64,000 bases of DNA from the NCBI RefSeq assembly GCF_030271535.1, contig NZ_JASCXJ010000005.1, positions 235,148 to 299,147 on the forward strand, given 5' to 3'. This document shows positions 17,987-26,477 of this stretch, piece by piece. Made by a program: the position numbers and the translations under genes. Source of the stretch: Nocardiopsis sp. ATB16-24 (GTDB lineage Bacteria > Actinomycetota > Actinomycetes > Streptosporangiales > Streptosporangiaceae). The notes under the pieces are model-generated. The model was not told where the DNA came from. It saw only the letters and a list, made by a program, of their open reading frames with translations, and ran no database searches. The first letter of the stretch is position 1. Each line of letters begins with the position of its first letter.

Positions 17987-18016
17987 AATGTAGGAGCGTG
18001 GCGGGTGCGCCGGCAA
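17987..18016 (-). promoter_or_regulatory. Candidate promoter of the erm leader transcript
   Basis: Reading the minus strand, TTGCCG (18016-18011), 18 nt, TACATT (17992-17987). The best housekeeping-type match in the erm/methyltransferase intergenic region, correctly oriented for erm. Confidence 0.5.
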
Positions 18017-18090
18017 CGGGTTTTCCCGCCGCCGGACGAGCGTGGAAAACGGCTCGCCCCCACACCCTTGACCCGGGCATGCTCGCCACC

Positions 18091-18637
18091 ATGCCCGACT
18101 TCGCGGACTTCGACACCCGCCGATACCGGACCGTCGACGTGGCCACCGGCTACGACGGCTGGTCGAGCACCTACGAGGCCTCCGTCCTGGACGCCATGGA
18201 CCTGACCCTTCTGGACGGCCTCACCGTTCCCGACTGGTCGGCCCTCGACCGCGCCGTCGACCTGGGGTGTGGGACCGGGCGCACCGGGACCTGGCTGCGT
18301 CGTCAGGGGATCGGCCACATCGACGGGGTCGACCTCAGCCCCGGGATGCCGGCACTGGCCCAGCGCCGCGGTGCCCACGACCGCCTCACCCGCGGGGACG
18401 TGCGTCGGACCGGTCTGCCCGACGCCTCCTACGACCTGGCCGTCGCCTCGCTCATCGACGAGCACCTGCCCGACCTGGCGCCTTTCTACGCCGAGGCGCG
18501 CCGCCACGGCCGCCGGGTGGACCCTGGCCGAGATGGCCGAGGTCACCGTGGACGACACCTGGGTGGCGGCCAAACCCACGTGGGAGAGGTTCCGCGGGCA
18601 CCCGATCTCGGCCGCCTTCGTCTGGGCCGCCCGCTGA
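18091..18637 (+). pseudogene. Class I SAM-dependent methyltransferase, internal deletion plus frameshift
   Basis: The first 140 residues from ATG 18091 are a good methyltransferase start: ATGYDGWSSTYEASV, AVDLGCGTGRTG (SAM motif), VDLSPGM, and YDLAVASLIDEHLPDLAPFYAEARR. After about 18515 that frame turns into Arg/Gly-rich nonsense. The expected C-terminal end, AAGWTLAEMAEVTVDDTWVAAKP to HPISAAFVWAAR, continues in another frame to a TGA at 18635. Compared with full-length relatives (about 240 residues by recollection), roughly 50 residues (the PGG / HPHF region) are missing at the junction. So it is a deletion with loss of frame rather than a single-base error. Probably non-functional. Divergent from erm. 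Confidence 0.8.
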
Positions 18638-18661
18638 ACGGACTCCTCCCTCCGGCGCCTC

Positions 18662-19432
18662 TCAGCCCACCAGCGCCGCCGACCACACCTTCCGGTTGCG
18701 CGCCACGTACCTCGAAGCCGCCCCCCAGTGGTCGGCGTGACCCTCGGCGTGCAGTCGCGCCCACGGCTGGTCTCCGGTGCGGGCCCCCTCCACCAGCAGG
18801 TCGTACATGCCGCGCACCCGTCGCAGGACCGCGTCGGGAAGTTCGCGGCGCTGCCCCTCATCGCACCCGTAGCCGTCGGCCAGGGCGCGAAGCCGCCGCG
18901 CGTCACGCTCGGGGTCGCCGCCCTCGTGCAGCGGCACGAACCCGTGCGCCGCGTATCCCAGGTCGCCCATGCGCGTGCCCGGCCCCGCACCGTCCCAGTC
19001 GATGAAGGTCCAGGCCTCCTCGTCGCGCACCAGGTTCCACGGTGCCAGGTCGTTGTGGCAGAGAATCTCCTCACGCTCGTGGGGGATCGCCACCTCCCAT
19101 ACCGACTTCCCGTCGGGTCGGTAGGCGGCGGTCAGGTCGTGGAGACGGCGGACGAGTCCGCCGAGCCGGCGCAGTTCATCCTCGGTCATCGGGGCCATCC
19201 GGTCGGCCATCGTGCCGGGGACGTATCCGAGCACCTGGCGTCCCCGCCCGTCCCGGCCGAGCGCGGTGGGCGAGGCGTCGTATCCGCGTGCTCGCAGGTA
19301 CCCGAGCAGGGACATCACCGACGGGGAGGAGGGCAGCCAGGGTTTGCGCACGGTCGGGCCCACGCGTACGACCCGGTCGGCGACGTTGCCGCCTTCCAGC
19401 ACCTCTTCTTCTTGTCCTTCTCGCTCTCGCAC
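18662..19432 (-). CDS. APH-family phosphotransferase (aminoglycoside phosphotransferase superfamily)
   Basis: About 256 residues with the kinase-like fold: a poorly conserved N-lobe, HNDLAPWN at 126-133 (catalytic Asp and Asn) and FIDWDGAGPG at 143-152 (metal-binding Asp), then the ARRLRALADGYG helix typical of small APH proteins. Such proteins phosphorylate aminoglycosides, other antibiotics or metabolites; the substrate cannot be told from sequence. The same frame is open far upstream through the MFS gene, but the protein becomes family-like only near GTG 19432 (VREREGQEEE). Lies 56 nt after the MFS exporter on the same strand, so the two likely form one unit. Confidence 0.82.
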   Translation of the reverse strand: MREREGQEEEVLEGGNVADRVVRVGPTVRKPWLPSSPSVMSLLGYLRARGYDASPTALGRDGRGRQVLGYVPGTMADRMAPMTEDELRRLGGLVRRLHDLTAAYRPDGKSVWEVAIPHEREEILCHNDLAPWNLVRDEEAWTFIDWDGAGPGTRMGDLGYAAHGFVPLHEGGDPERDARRLRALADGYGCDEGQRRELPDAVLRRVRGMYDLLVEGARTGDQPWARLHAEGHADHWGAASRYVARNRKVWSAALVG

Positions 19433-19488
19433 GGCATTCGATGCTCCACGGGACGGTCGCGGGAGTCCACCGTTTTTCCACCCGTTCC

Positions 19489-20763
19489 CTACCCGTGGCC
19501 GTCGGCCTCCCGCTCGGCCGCCTCCAGCGTCGCGTCGTCGAGCCGGACCAGTCCGGCGAGCAGGCTCAGGGACAGCAGCCCCATGGAGGCGAACACCGCC
19601 GTCAGCCCGAAGAGCTCGGCGAGAAGTCCGCCCGCCACCGCGCCCAGCGGCATCGTCCCCCAGGCCAGCAGCCGGTATCCACTGTTGACCCGACCCAGCA
19701 TGGAGTCGGGGGTGATCCGCTGGCGCAGTGACACGGTGATGACGTTCCACACCGCGATCCCCACCCCTCCCAGGAAGAAGCCGCCCGCGATCATGTAGGG
19801 GTCGGCGGTCAACGCGGGCAGTCCCACGAGAACCCCGAAGGTGAGCACACTGGCCCGCAGGGCCCAGGCCCGCCCCAGCAGGCCCTCGACCCGGCTCGCG
19901 AACAGGGCGCCGAGGAGACTGCCCGCGGCGACGGCGGTCATCAGCACGCCGTAACCGGGCTCGGACAGGCCCATGGGAGAGGCGGGGCCGACCGCGAAGA
20001 GCACCATGACGGTGAAGGCCGCGTTGCTTCCGAAGTTGCTCACCCCCACCATGACCGCGAAGGACCGCAGGAGCCGGTGGCGCCACAGGAAGCGCAGCCC
20101 CTCGGCGATGTCGGCGCGCATGGTGGTGGGCGAGGACCTGACGGCCCCGAAACGGCCGCGCACGCACAGCAATGCCCCCACCGCGACCAGCCACAGAGCC
20201 GCCGGGGCGGCGAAGGCCGCCGCCGCACCCAGAGCCACCAGCAGCCCGCCCAGGGGAGGTCCGACGAACTGATTGGCGGTCAGCTCGGCCGCGTGCAGCC
20301 GACCGTTGGCCCGTGGGAGCCGGTCGCGGCCGACCACCCGGGGCAGGATCGACTGTGCGGAGGTGTCGTAGAGCGTCTCGCAGACCCCGATTCCCAGGGC
20401 CACCGCGTACAGCGGCCAGATCGATCCCAGCTCCAGTACCAGGGCCAGGGCCGTGCCTCCCAGAAGCAGTGCGCGGGCGATGTTGGCGCCGAGCATCAGG
20501 CGGCGCCGGTCGAGCCGGTCGGCGAGGGCTCCGGCGGGGAGCGAGAACAGCAGCCACGGCAGGGTCAGCGCGAACGTCAGCCCCGCGATGAGGAGGGGGG
20601 AGTCGGTCAGGCGCAGCGCCGCCAGCGGAAGCGCCACCTTCAGCACGCCGTCGGCGAGGTTGGACAGGGTGGAGGAGGTCCACAGGTTCCAAAAGCGCGC
20701 GCCCAGAGGGGCGGGGCGGAACGCTCGTGGGGGGTCGGGGCGCAGGGGGGTGTCGTTCGTCAC
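19489..20763 (-). CDS. MFS exporter (EntS/multidrug type)
   Basis: A 424-residue membrane protein. Motifs: FWNLWTSSTLSNLADGVLKVALPL in TM1, the loop 2-3 signature PAGALADRLDRRRLM, and about 12 hydrophobic segments. It resembles the MFS_3 group of drug and siderophore exporters. The frame is open to 21012, but GTG 20763 is set by a strong promoter: TTGACA (20798-20793), 17 nt, CATTCT (20775-20770), then 6 nt to GTG, meaning a leaderless message. Divergent from an ArsR-type regulator with its start 73 bp away, which probably controls it. Followed by the APH-family gene. Confidence 0.88.
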   Translation of the reverse strand: MTNDTPLRPDPPRAFRPAPLGARFWNLWTSSTLSNLADGVLKVALPLAALRLTDSPLLIAGLTFALTLPWLLFSLPAGALADRLDRRRLMLGANIARALLLGGTALALVLELGSIWPLYAVALGIGVCETLYDTSAQSILPRVVGRDRLPRANGRLHAAELTANQFVGPPLGGLLVALGAAAAFAAPAALWLVAVGALLCVRGRFGAVRSSPTTMRADIAEGLRFLWRHRLLRSFAVMVGVSNFGSNAAFTVMVLFAVGPASPMGLSEPGYGVLMTAVAAGSLLGALFASRVEGLLGRAWALRASVLTFGVLVGLPALTADPYMIAGGFFLGGVGIAVWNVITVSLRQRITPDSMLGRVNSGYRLLAWGTMPLGAVAGGLLAELFGLTAVFASMGLLSLSLLAGLVRLDDATLEAAEREADGHG

Positions 20764-20836
20764 GGATCGAGAATGACGGATCGATCGAGAAGTGTCAATC
20801 GATAGAGGAAGGTCGATCGTTGTTAGGCTGGCTTCC
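20764..20836. promoter_or_regulatory. Divergent promoter region with TCGAT repeats (putative ArsR-type operator)
   Basis: On the minus strand TTGACA-N17-CATTCT drives the MFS gene. On the plus strand TAGGCT (20824-20829) lies 7 nt before the regulator's ATG. The same 57 bases carry repeated GATCGA/TCGATC units (around 20765, 20779, 20799 and 20812), including the self-complementary GATCGATC. A regulator bound here would cover both promoters. Confidence 0.6.
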
Positions 20837-21388
20837 ATGGGCGAATCGGAACAGGCGGAGAGCTCCCCCCGCCCACGCACACGGCGTCCGGCCACGGTCC
20901 GTGAGGCCAAGGCACTCGGCCACCCCATGCGGGTGCGCATCCTGCGCCTGTGCCTGAGGCGGGAGCTCACCAACAAGGAACTGGCCGACCGGTTGGACAC
21001 CACCCCGGGCACGGTCCTCTACCACGTGCGTCGGCTCGTGGACGCGGGCCTGCTGACGCCAGCCCCCGTGCGCACCGGGGTCGGCGGCGCGTTGGAGAAG
21101 CCCTACCGTGCCACCGGCGAGACCTGGTGGCTGGAGAACCCCCTCGGGGACGCCGACCCGGACGAGGCCGCCGCTCCGGTGGAGGCCTTCCAACAGGAAC
21201 TGCGCGAGGCCGGCACGGAGTCGGTGCGGACCTTCTCCCGATTCGCACTCCGCCTGTCGGAGGAGGACGTCGCCGAACTGGACCGGCGTATCGTCGCGGT
21301 CCTGGACGAGTACGTGGCCACGGAGGAGCAGCGTGCGGACCGACCCCTCTACTCGGGGATCTTCCTCCTGCACCGCCCCGCCGAGTGA
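20837..21388 (+). CDS. ArsR-type winged-helix transcriptional regulator
   Basis: A 183-residue regulator. The helix-turn-helix is residues 22-85: ALGHPMRVRILRL, LTNKELADRLDTTPGTVLYHVRRLVDAGLL, the helix-turn-helix and wing of the ArsR/HTH_20 group. The C-terminal half (EAFQQELREAGTESVRTFSRF, LSEEDVAELDRRI) is a helical effector or dimer region without the Cys metal site of classical ArsR. ATG 20837 is chosen because a -10 box sits 7 nt upstream. Likely represses its own gene and the divergent MFS-APH unit; the inducing ligand is unknown, possibly the exported drug. Confidence 0.85.
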   Translation: MGESEQAESSPRPRTRRPATVREAKALGHPMRVRILRLCLRRELTNKELADRLDTTPGTVLYHVRRLVDAGLLTPAPVRTGVGGALEKPYRATGETWWLENPLGDADPDEAAAPVEAFQQELREAGTESVRTFSRFALRLSEEDVAELDRRIVAVLDEYVATEEQRADRPLYSGIFLLHRPAE

Positions 21389-21492
21389 GCGCGGGCGGCT
21401 CAGGCCGGGGCTGTCCGTCGAGGAGGACCCGGAGACGGTGTGTGACTCCTTCGACCGTGCCCGGGGTCCCGTCGCCGTACGGATGACGCCAT

Positions 21493-21534
21493 GTCGGGGG
21501 TGGGTCCGGCTCCACCACGCGGCCCACCCCCGAC
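21493..21534. terminator. Hairpin between convergent regulator and zinc-ribbon genes
   Basis: A perfect 12-bp stem GTCGGGGGTGGG / CCCACCCCCGAC with an 18-nt loop, 8 nt before the minus-strand stop; able to serve both directions. Confidence 0.75.
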
Positions 21535-21541
21535 GGGGCTC

Positions 21542-22642
21542 TCAGGAGGAGTTGAGGAAGTACACCACCACGAGGACGAGCAGCGCCAGGACCACCAGTA
21601 CGGCGATGGTGATCTTGACCGCCGAGTACGGGCGCTCGCCCTGCACTTCGCCCGTGCAGCCGTTCACCACGATCTGCCAGCTCTTGCCGCCGTGCAGGTA
21701 GGCGCCCGCCCACACCGGCAGCAGCATGAGCTTGCCGGTCACGTCGGAGTAGGAGGTGGACACCGACGTCACACGTTGTTCGTCGCCGCCGATGTCGCGA
21801 CGGCAGTCCTGGTCGATGACCCCGGCCATGATCTGCTTGGCGGTCTCCAGGCCTTGCTCGGGCTCGACGTCATAACGCAGTGCCTCGTGCCCGGCCAGGT
21901 ACTCGTGGGCGTAGGGCTGCGCTTTCTCCAACGGCCAGGGCTCCAGCGCGGTCACCTTCTTGGGGTCCAGCTTGGTGGTGGCGTTGACCAGCACGTCGTC
22001 GAAGAAGCGCGACACGCGCCCGTGCGCCGGATACCAATGGGTCTTGCGCACCTGCCGCGTCTTGGTCACCGACTCGCCGTTCTCCTGCACGGTGTAGGTC
22101 TCGGTCACCCAGTAGTACTCGCCGCGCTGTCCGACGTAGGTGGAATCCGTGGCCGCGTCGAAGGTCCAGTGCGGCAGATAGGTGCTCTTGAGACGTTCGG
22201 CCTCGTTGACCCTCTTGAGGCTGTTGGGGGCGAACCAACGGCTCTTGGCCCACTCCGCGAGGGACTCCCGCGCCAGGGCCTGGGTCACGCTGAAGGGCAG
22301 TACCGCCTCCGGCGGCACCTGTGCGTCGTTCGAGGGGTCCGCGACCAGGGGAGAGGCGCAGAACTGGCAGCTCTGGGCCAAGTGGTCGCCCTGCACGTGC
22401 GCACCGCAGCCCTGGCACACGAAGTGGTAGGGGGCGATCTGCGCCGCGGGGCTTCGGGCGAAGAGGGTCTCCACCGCGTGCTCGCGGATCCCACGGGTGG
22501 GGGCGGTCACGCGGTCCTCGTGACCGCAGTAGGGACACCGCATTCGGTCGGTGCCGGGGGCGAACTCCAACCGCGCGCCACATCCGCCGCAGGGGAAGAT
22601 CCGCGGGGCTGACGCGGGGGAGGGGGCATTCGGGTCGGTCAT
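21542..22642 (-). CDS. TFIIB-type zinc-ribbon membrane protein (YdjG-like)
   Basis: A 366-residue protein with two N-terminal zinc ribbons: C18/C21/C36/C39 (PCGGC ... CPYC) and C76/C79/C92/C95 (CQGC ... CQFC). A soluble middle domain (LKSTYLPHWTFDAATDSTYVGQRGEYY) precedes one transmembrane helix at the extreme C-terminus (about 345-362). It resembles B. subtilis YdjG, which with YdjH/YdjI anchors the PspA-like YdjF to the membrane under envelope stress. The partner SPFH gene lies 41 nt upstream on the same strand, mirroring ydjG-ydjI. No PspA gene is in the window. The exact role here is inference from that parallel. Confidence 0.78.
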   Translation of the reverse strand: MTDPNAPSPASAPRIFPCGGCGARLEFAPGTDRMRCPYCGHEDRVTAPTRGIREHAVETLFARSPAAQIAPYHFVCQGCGAHVQGDHLAQSCQFCASPLVADPSNDAQVPPEAVLPFSVTQALARESLAEWAKSRWFAPNSLKRVNEAERLKSTYLPHWTFDAATDSTYVGQRGEYYWVTETYTVQENGESVTKTRQVRKTHWYPAHGRVSRFFDDVLVNATTKLDPKKVTALEPWPLEKAQPYAHEYLAGHEALRYDVEPEQGLETAKQIMAGVIDQDCRRDIGGDEQRVTSVSTSYSDVTGKLMLLPVWAGAYLHGGKSWQIVVNGCTGEVQGERPYSAVKITIAVLVVLALLVLVVVYFLNSS

Positions 22643-22683
22643 CTCGGTCTTCTCACTGTCATGGGAGGGGGAGAGCAGACAGG

Positions 22684-23832
22684 TCAGGCGGGCGGCATCG
22701 GGGGCGGGGTGGCGGAGAACAGCGCAGCGAGCTCGGGGACCTGGTCGGCCTGCGTCCACTGCGCCATCCCGTTCCTCCACACCAGGCTGGTGCGGGTGAG
22801 GTGGCCGGAGGCCACCTGTTGGGCCAGGTGGGACTGGTCGAAGGGGCCGCTCTGCTGACCGTTGATCCCCACGAACCACTGCACCTGCGGGGGCATCGGC
22901 GGCGGGCCGGCCTGCTGGGGCTGCTGGTGTGCCTGCGGGTGGGGAGCCTGCTGGTGCGGATGGGGCTGCTGGGGGTTCATGTTCTGCGCCATCTGCTGTG
23001 CGGCGGCCAAGCCCATCCCCATGCCCATGGCCTCGCCCATACCGCTACCGGGGGTCGAGGCGGCCTCGCCGATGGCGTTCGCGGTCTGGAACTTGGTGTA
23101 CTTGTCCATGTCGCCCAGGACGCCCATCTGGGTGCGCTTGTCCAGCGCCTTCTCCACCTCGGGGGGAAGGGAGATGTTCTCGATGTTGAACTGGGGGATC
23201 TGTAGCCCCACCGAGGCCATGTCGGCGCTCAGCGCGGAGGCCAGGCGCACCCCGAGGTCGTGCTGGTGACCGGCCAGGTCCAGCACGGGGATGTCGCGTG
23301 CGGCGGTGGCCAGGGCGCTGCCCAACCGGCTGACGATCATCTGTCGCAGGTAGTTCTCGATCTCCTCCGTACGGAACTGCGGGTCGGTGCCCACGAGTTC
23401 GGAGAGGAAGAGCGGCGGATCCACCACCCGCGCCGCGAAGCCGCCGAAGGCACGCAGACGGACCGCGCCGAACTCCGGGTCACGCAACATGATCGGGCTC
23501 TTGGTACCCCACTTGAAGTCCGTGAACTGCCTCGTGTTCACGAAGTAGACCTCGGCCTTGAAGGGGGAGTCGAAGCCGTACTTCCACCCCTTCAGCGTGG
23601 TCAGGATCGGGATGTTGCGCGTCTCCAACGTGTAGGTGCCGGGCGCGAAGACGTCGGCGATACGACCCTCGTTGACGAACACCGCGACCTGGGACTCGCG
23701 CACGATGAGCTGGGCGCCCATCTTGATCTCGTTGTCGTGGCGGGGAAAGCGCCACACGATGGTGTCGCGACTGTCGTCCGTCCACTCGATGATGTCGATG
23801 AGCTCGTTGCGCAGGGCGTCGAACAGGCCCAC
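22684..23832 (-). CDS. SPFH-domain protein with C-terminal GYF_2 domain (YdjI-like)
   Basis: A 382-residue protein starting at GTG 23832 behind a strong GGGGAGGA site. Residues 1-270 form an SPFH/virion-core domain: GLFDALRNELIDIIEW, FVNEGRIADVFAPGTYTLET, and FNIENISLPPEVEKALDKRTQMG. Then comes a low-complexity Gln/Pro/His/Met linker and a C-terminal GYF_2 domain (WFVGINGQQSGPFD ... QVPELAALF). B. subtilis YdjI shares the SPFH core and acts in membrane-stress complexes; GYF_2 domains bind proline-rich partners. First gene of a two-gene unit with the zinc-ribbon membrane protein. No transmembrane segment of its own. Confidence 0.88.
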   Translation of the reverse strand: MGLFDALRNELIDIIEWTDDSRDTIVWRFPRHDNEIKMGAQLIVRESQVAVFVNEGRIADVFAPGTYTLETRNIPILTTLKGWKYGFDSPFKAEVYFVNTRQFTDFKWGTKSPIMLRDPEFGAVRLRAFGGFAARVVDPPLFLSELVGTDPQFRTEEIENYLRQMIVSRLGSALATAARDIPVLDLAGHQHDLGVRLASALSADMASVGLQIPQFNIENISLPPEVEKALDKRTQMGVLGDMDKYTKFQTANAIGEAASTPGSGMGEAMGMGMGLAAAQQMAQNMNPQQPHPHQQAPHPQAHQQPQQAGPPPMPPQVQWFVGINGQQSGPFDQSHLAQQVASGHLTRTSLVWRNGMAQWTQADQVPELAALFSATPPPMPPA

Positions 23833-23912
23833 GGGTCCTCCCCTAATCGTGCTGACCGTCCCTGGTGGGACGCAGCGGGGGCGGGTCCGGTTGCGTCCCA
23901 GGTCAGAACGAT

Positions 23913-26177
23913 TCAGAACCGCAACCAAGTGCCGGCCGGTCCCTGCTGTCCCACACCGGGCACCGACCAGTCGCACACCCCCTCGGAGAAGACCTCCCGT
24001 GCCCGTTCGGCCTGCTCGTCGGTGAAGTCGGCGGGGTGTGCCTCGGCGTCGAAGGGCCTCAGGCGGCATTTGACGACGTTCGAGCTCAGCGGGGCTCCGG
24101 CCACGATCCGGGGCGAGGTGTGCACGGGGTAGGCGTCGGCGCACCGGTCCCCCTGGCCGGCGGTGAGCGGACGCTGCTCGGTGACCACGCGTCGTGGCGG
24201 TGTCGAGCCCACCCAGCAGGAGTCGACGAGCCACTCCGGGCGCGCGGTGCGGATGTGGTCGATGGCGGCGCGGTCGGGAGCGGCGCGCTGCCGTTCGCGC
24301 AGGCCGCTCACCCACGAGTCGAGTTCCTCCAGGGCCCGCCCCGCCACGGGGGCGGCGGCGGAGAACCCACCTCGACCGCGCTGCTCCACCAGCATGACGT
24401 GGTTGTCCGCGGTGCCGTTGGCCGTCCGCAGCCGCTCGCGCACGGAGAAGGAGTGGTAACGCATGTGGATGTCGCCGCCCTCGGTGTCGTCCTCGTAGGC
24501 GCGGTAGTCCACGACGGGGATGTCGGCCAGTCCGCCACCGCCGTCGAGCAGGCGCCCGGTGCGGTAGGCGGTGACCGTGGCCCGCGGGTCGGCCGTCGTG
24601 CGCTCCGCCACCACCCGCCCGTCGGCGTCCAGCCCGCCGATGTGCTCGTTCAGGTGCAGGAACCGGTCGACGTCGATCCGGCCGTCCACCAGGGCCCCCA
24701 ACCCGTACTGGACGCCGACGTTGTCCAGGGGCCGTCGAGGCAGCCCGGTGACCGGGTCGAGGCCGTACACGTTGACGGTGTGCGCGTAGACCTCACAGCG
24801 CGCACCGTCGGGGGCGTCCACGGGGTGGTAGCGCTCCTCCCGGGGCAGGCGGGAGGGGCACCTCCCCCGGGGGTCGACGCGGGACGCCTCCTCGGCCAGG
24901 CGCCCGATGCTCTCCCAGCGCAGGAAGCCGGACACCGCCCGCTGTTCCTCACGGGTGAGCGCGTCGGGGTGCGTGCGGGTGTAGTCGTGCAGCAGCAGGG
25001 CGTCGGTGACCACGGGCACCACGGAGAAGCCCACGTCGGGGAAGGACTGGGAGACCAGGACGCCGTCGAGCAGGCCGGGCTGGTTGTCGGCGATCTGATG
25101 GGCCTGGTAGGCCCCGCCGGAGGAGCCCCAGCCCAGGGTCAGGTCGGGTACGCCATGGGTCAGGGAGAAGCGCTGCTTGACGGCGCTCATCGTCTCCGCG
25201 GCCAACAGGTCGTTGCAGTTGTTGCCGAACACGTTGAGGGAGGCCGAGGCCACCGCGTACCCCCGGGAGAGCATGCCGTGGTCCAGCACCCCGGCGGTCC
25301 GCGCGCCCTGCACGTACCAGCCGCCCGCGCACCCACCGCCGAACTTGTACACCAGGCGGCGGTTCCACCCCTCGGGCGGGCTCCACGGATCGGGCGCCTC
25401 GGGCCCCGGGGTGTGCAGCATCGCCGTCTCATAGATCGACCGGTTCACCGTTCCGGTCTCCACTCGCACGGTGTAGGGCACCCGCCGGCCGGTGGAGGTG
25501 ACGGTCTCCGCGGCGTCCCGGGGAACCCGGTCGGGGTCGGGCATGGGGGCCCATTCGCCCTCGGTCGTGCGGTACACGTGGCGTACCACCGTCTCGGCGG
25601 AGCAGGCCTCGTCCAGGGGCGGGCCGAGGGTGCCGCCGCCGTGCAGGGGGAAACGGTCGGTGTCGCAGACGAAGGGTTCCTGGTGGGGGCCGGAGAACAC
25701 CGGACCCGTCACCGGGTGGTTCGTGACCGTGACCCGCGTGGTGTCGGTGACCTCCTTCGAGCCGCCTTCGTCGGACACCACGGAGGCGATCAGGTCGCCG
25801 TCCCCCTCGGGAAGGCCCTCGACCAGACCTTCCAGGGCCGGTTCGCCTCCGTCCAGACGGACGACGCGCAGGGAGTCGGTGACGTCCTCTCGGCCCGCCT
25901 CCAGGCGGACACGGTCGACCGGAACGGAGTCGGGAGGGACCACCCTGACCAGGACGGTGCCGCCCATGACGGTGTCGGGCCGGGTCGAGAGCACCTCCAG
26001 GGAGAGCGACCCCCGTGGATCGCGGGGCGCCTCGGGAGCGGCGGCGGGCGGAAGGGCGCCGGCGACGGCGGGCAGGGCGTCCGACTTCCACAGCGGGGCC
26101 CCCGACAGGGTGAAGAGCGCGGCGATGGCCGCGGCCCCGCTGTTGAGCAGGAGGCGGCGTCGGCGGGTCGTGCTCAT
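23913..26177 (-). CDS. Secreted DUF6351 family protein (alpha/beta-hydrolase-like)
   Basis: About 754 residues from ATG 26177. The N-terminus has an RRRRLLLN basic cluster and a hydrophobic segment, so it is exported, possibly by Sec. After an Ig-like N-terminal part (SLSLEVLSTRPDTVMGG), the core shows WNRRLVYKFGGGCAGGWYVQG and LGWGSSGGAYQ, a GxSxG-like nucleophile elbow, as in the DUF6351 family. Enzymatic role unproven; hydrolase activity is inference from the elbow. Several Cys residues in the secreted part could form disulfides. Ends 80 nt before the SPFH gene. The 300 bp between its start and the next gene hold nothing I recognise. Confidence 0.75.
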   Translation of the reverse strand: MSTTRRRRLLLNSGAAAIAALFTLSGAPLWKSDALPAVAGALPPAAAPEAPRDPRGSLSLEVLSTRPDTVMGGTVLVRVVPPDSVPVDRVRLEAGREDVTDSLRVVRLDGGEPALEGLVEGLPEGDGDLIASVVSDEGGSKEVTDTTRVTVTNHPVTGPVFSGPHQEPFVCDTDRFPLHGGGTLGPPLDEACSAETVVRHVYRTTEGEWAPMPDPDRVPRDAAETVTSTGRRVPYTVRVETGTVNRSIYETAMLHTPGPEAPDPWSPPEGWNRRLVYKFGGGCAGGWYVQGARTAGVLDHGMLSRGYAVASASLNVFGNNCNDLLAAETMSAVKQRFSLTHGVPDLTLGWGSSGGAYQAHQIADNQPGLLDGVLVSQSFPDVGFSVVPVVTDALLLHDYTRTHPDALTREEQRAVSGFLRWESIGRLAEEASRVDPRGRCPSRLPREERYHPVDAPDGARCEVYAHTVNVYGLDPVTGLPRRPLDNVGVQYGLGALVDGRIDVDRFLHLNEHIGGLDADGRVVAERTTADPRATVTAYRTGRLLDGGGGLADIPVVDYRAYEDDTEGGDIHMRYHSFSVRERLRTANGTADNHVMLVEQRGRGGFSAAAPVAGRALEELDSWVSGLRERQRAAPDRAAIDHIRTARPEWLVDSCWVGSTPPRRVVTEQRPLTAGQGDRCADAYPVHTSPRIVAGAPLSSNVVKCRLRPFDAEAHPADFTDEQAERAREVFSEGVCDWSVPGVGQQGPAGTWLRF

Positions 26178-26477
26178 GTGCGTCCGGCACGGAGAGGGCG
26201 CGTGCCGCCCACGGGGCCGGGGGTGATGGGCGCGGCGAGATCGGTGGCGACCGTCGCCGGTCCGTGGAAAGGGTCGGCGCACGTGTCGATGGTGCCCACG
26301 GCGTGGGCGGTGGGGCCGAGAACACACCGGAGATGGATCGGGCTTTGCGCTCTCATGGCGAGGTCGGTACCCCGAAAGGGATGACGATGAACACAAGGGG
26401 AGAAAGGGTGCGACAGGCGGTTTCGCCGGTGCGGAGGGCCCGGACCAGTTCATTCAGGACGGCCGGGCCCTTCGGGG

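Noticed and set aside
18662..20692. Single 676-codon fusion frame of MFS-overlap plus APH
   Set aside because: The N-terminal 415 codons are an out-of-frame shadow of the MFS gene; only the last 256 residues are a real phosphotransferase.
23865..26384. Long open frame (839 codons) on the plus strand
   Set aside because: Antisense shadow of the DUF6351 gene in GC-rich DNA; composition is His/Gly/Val-rich repetitive with no family motif.
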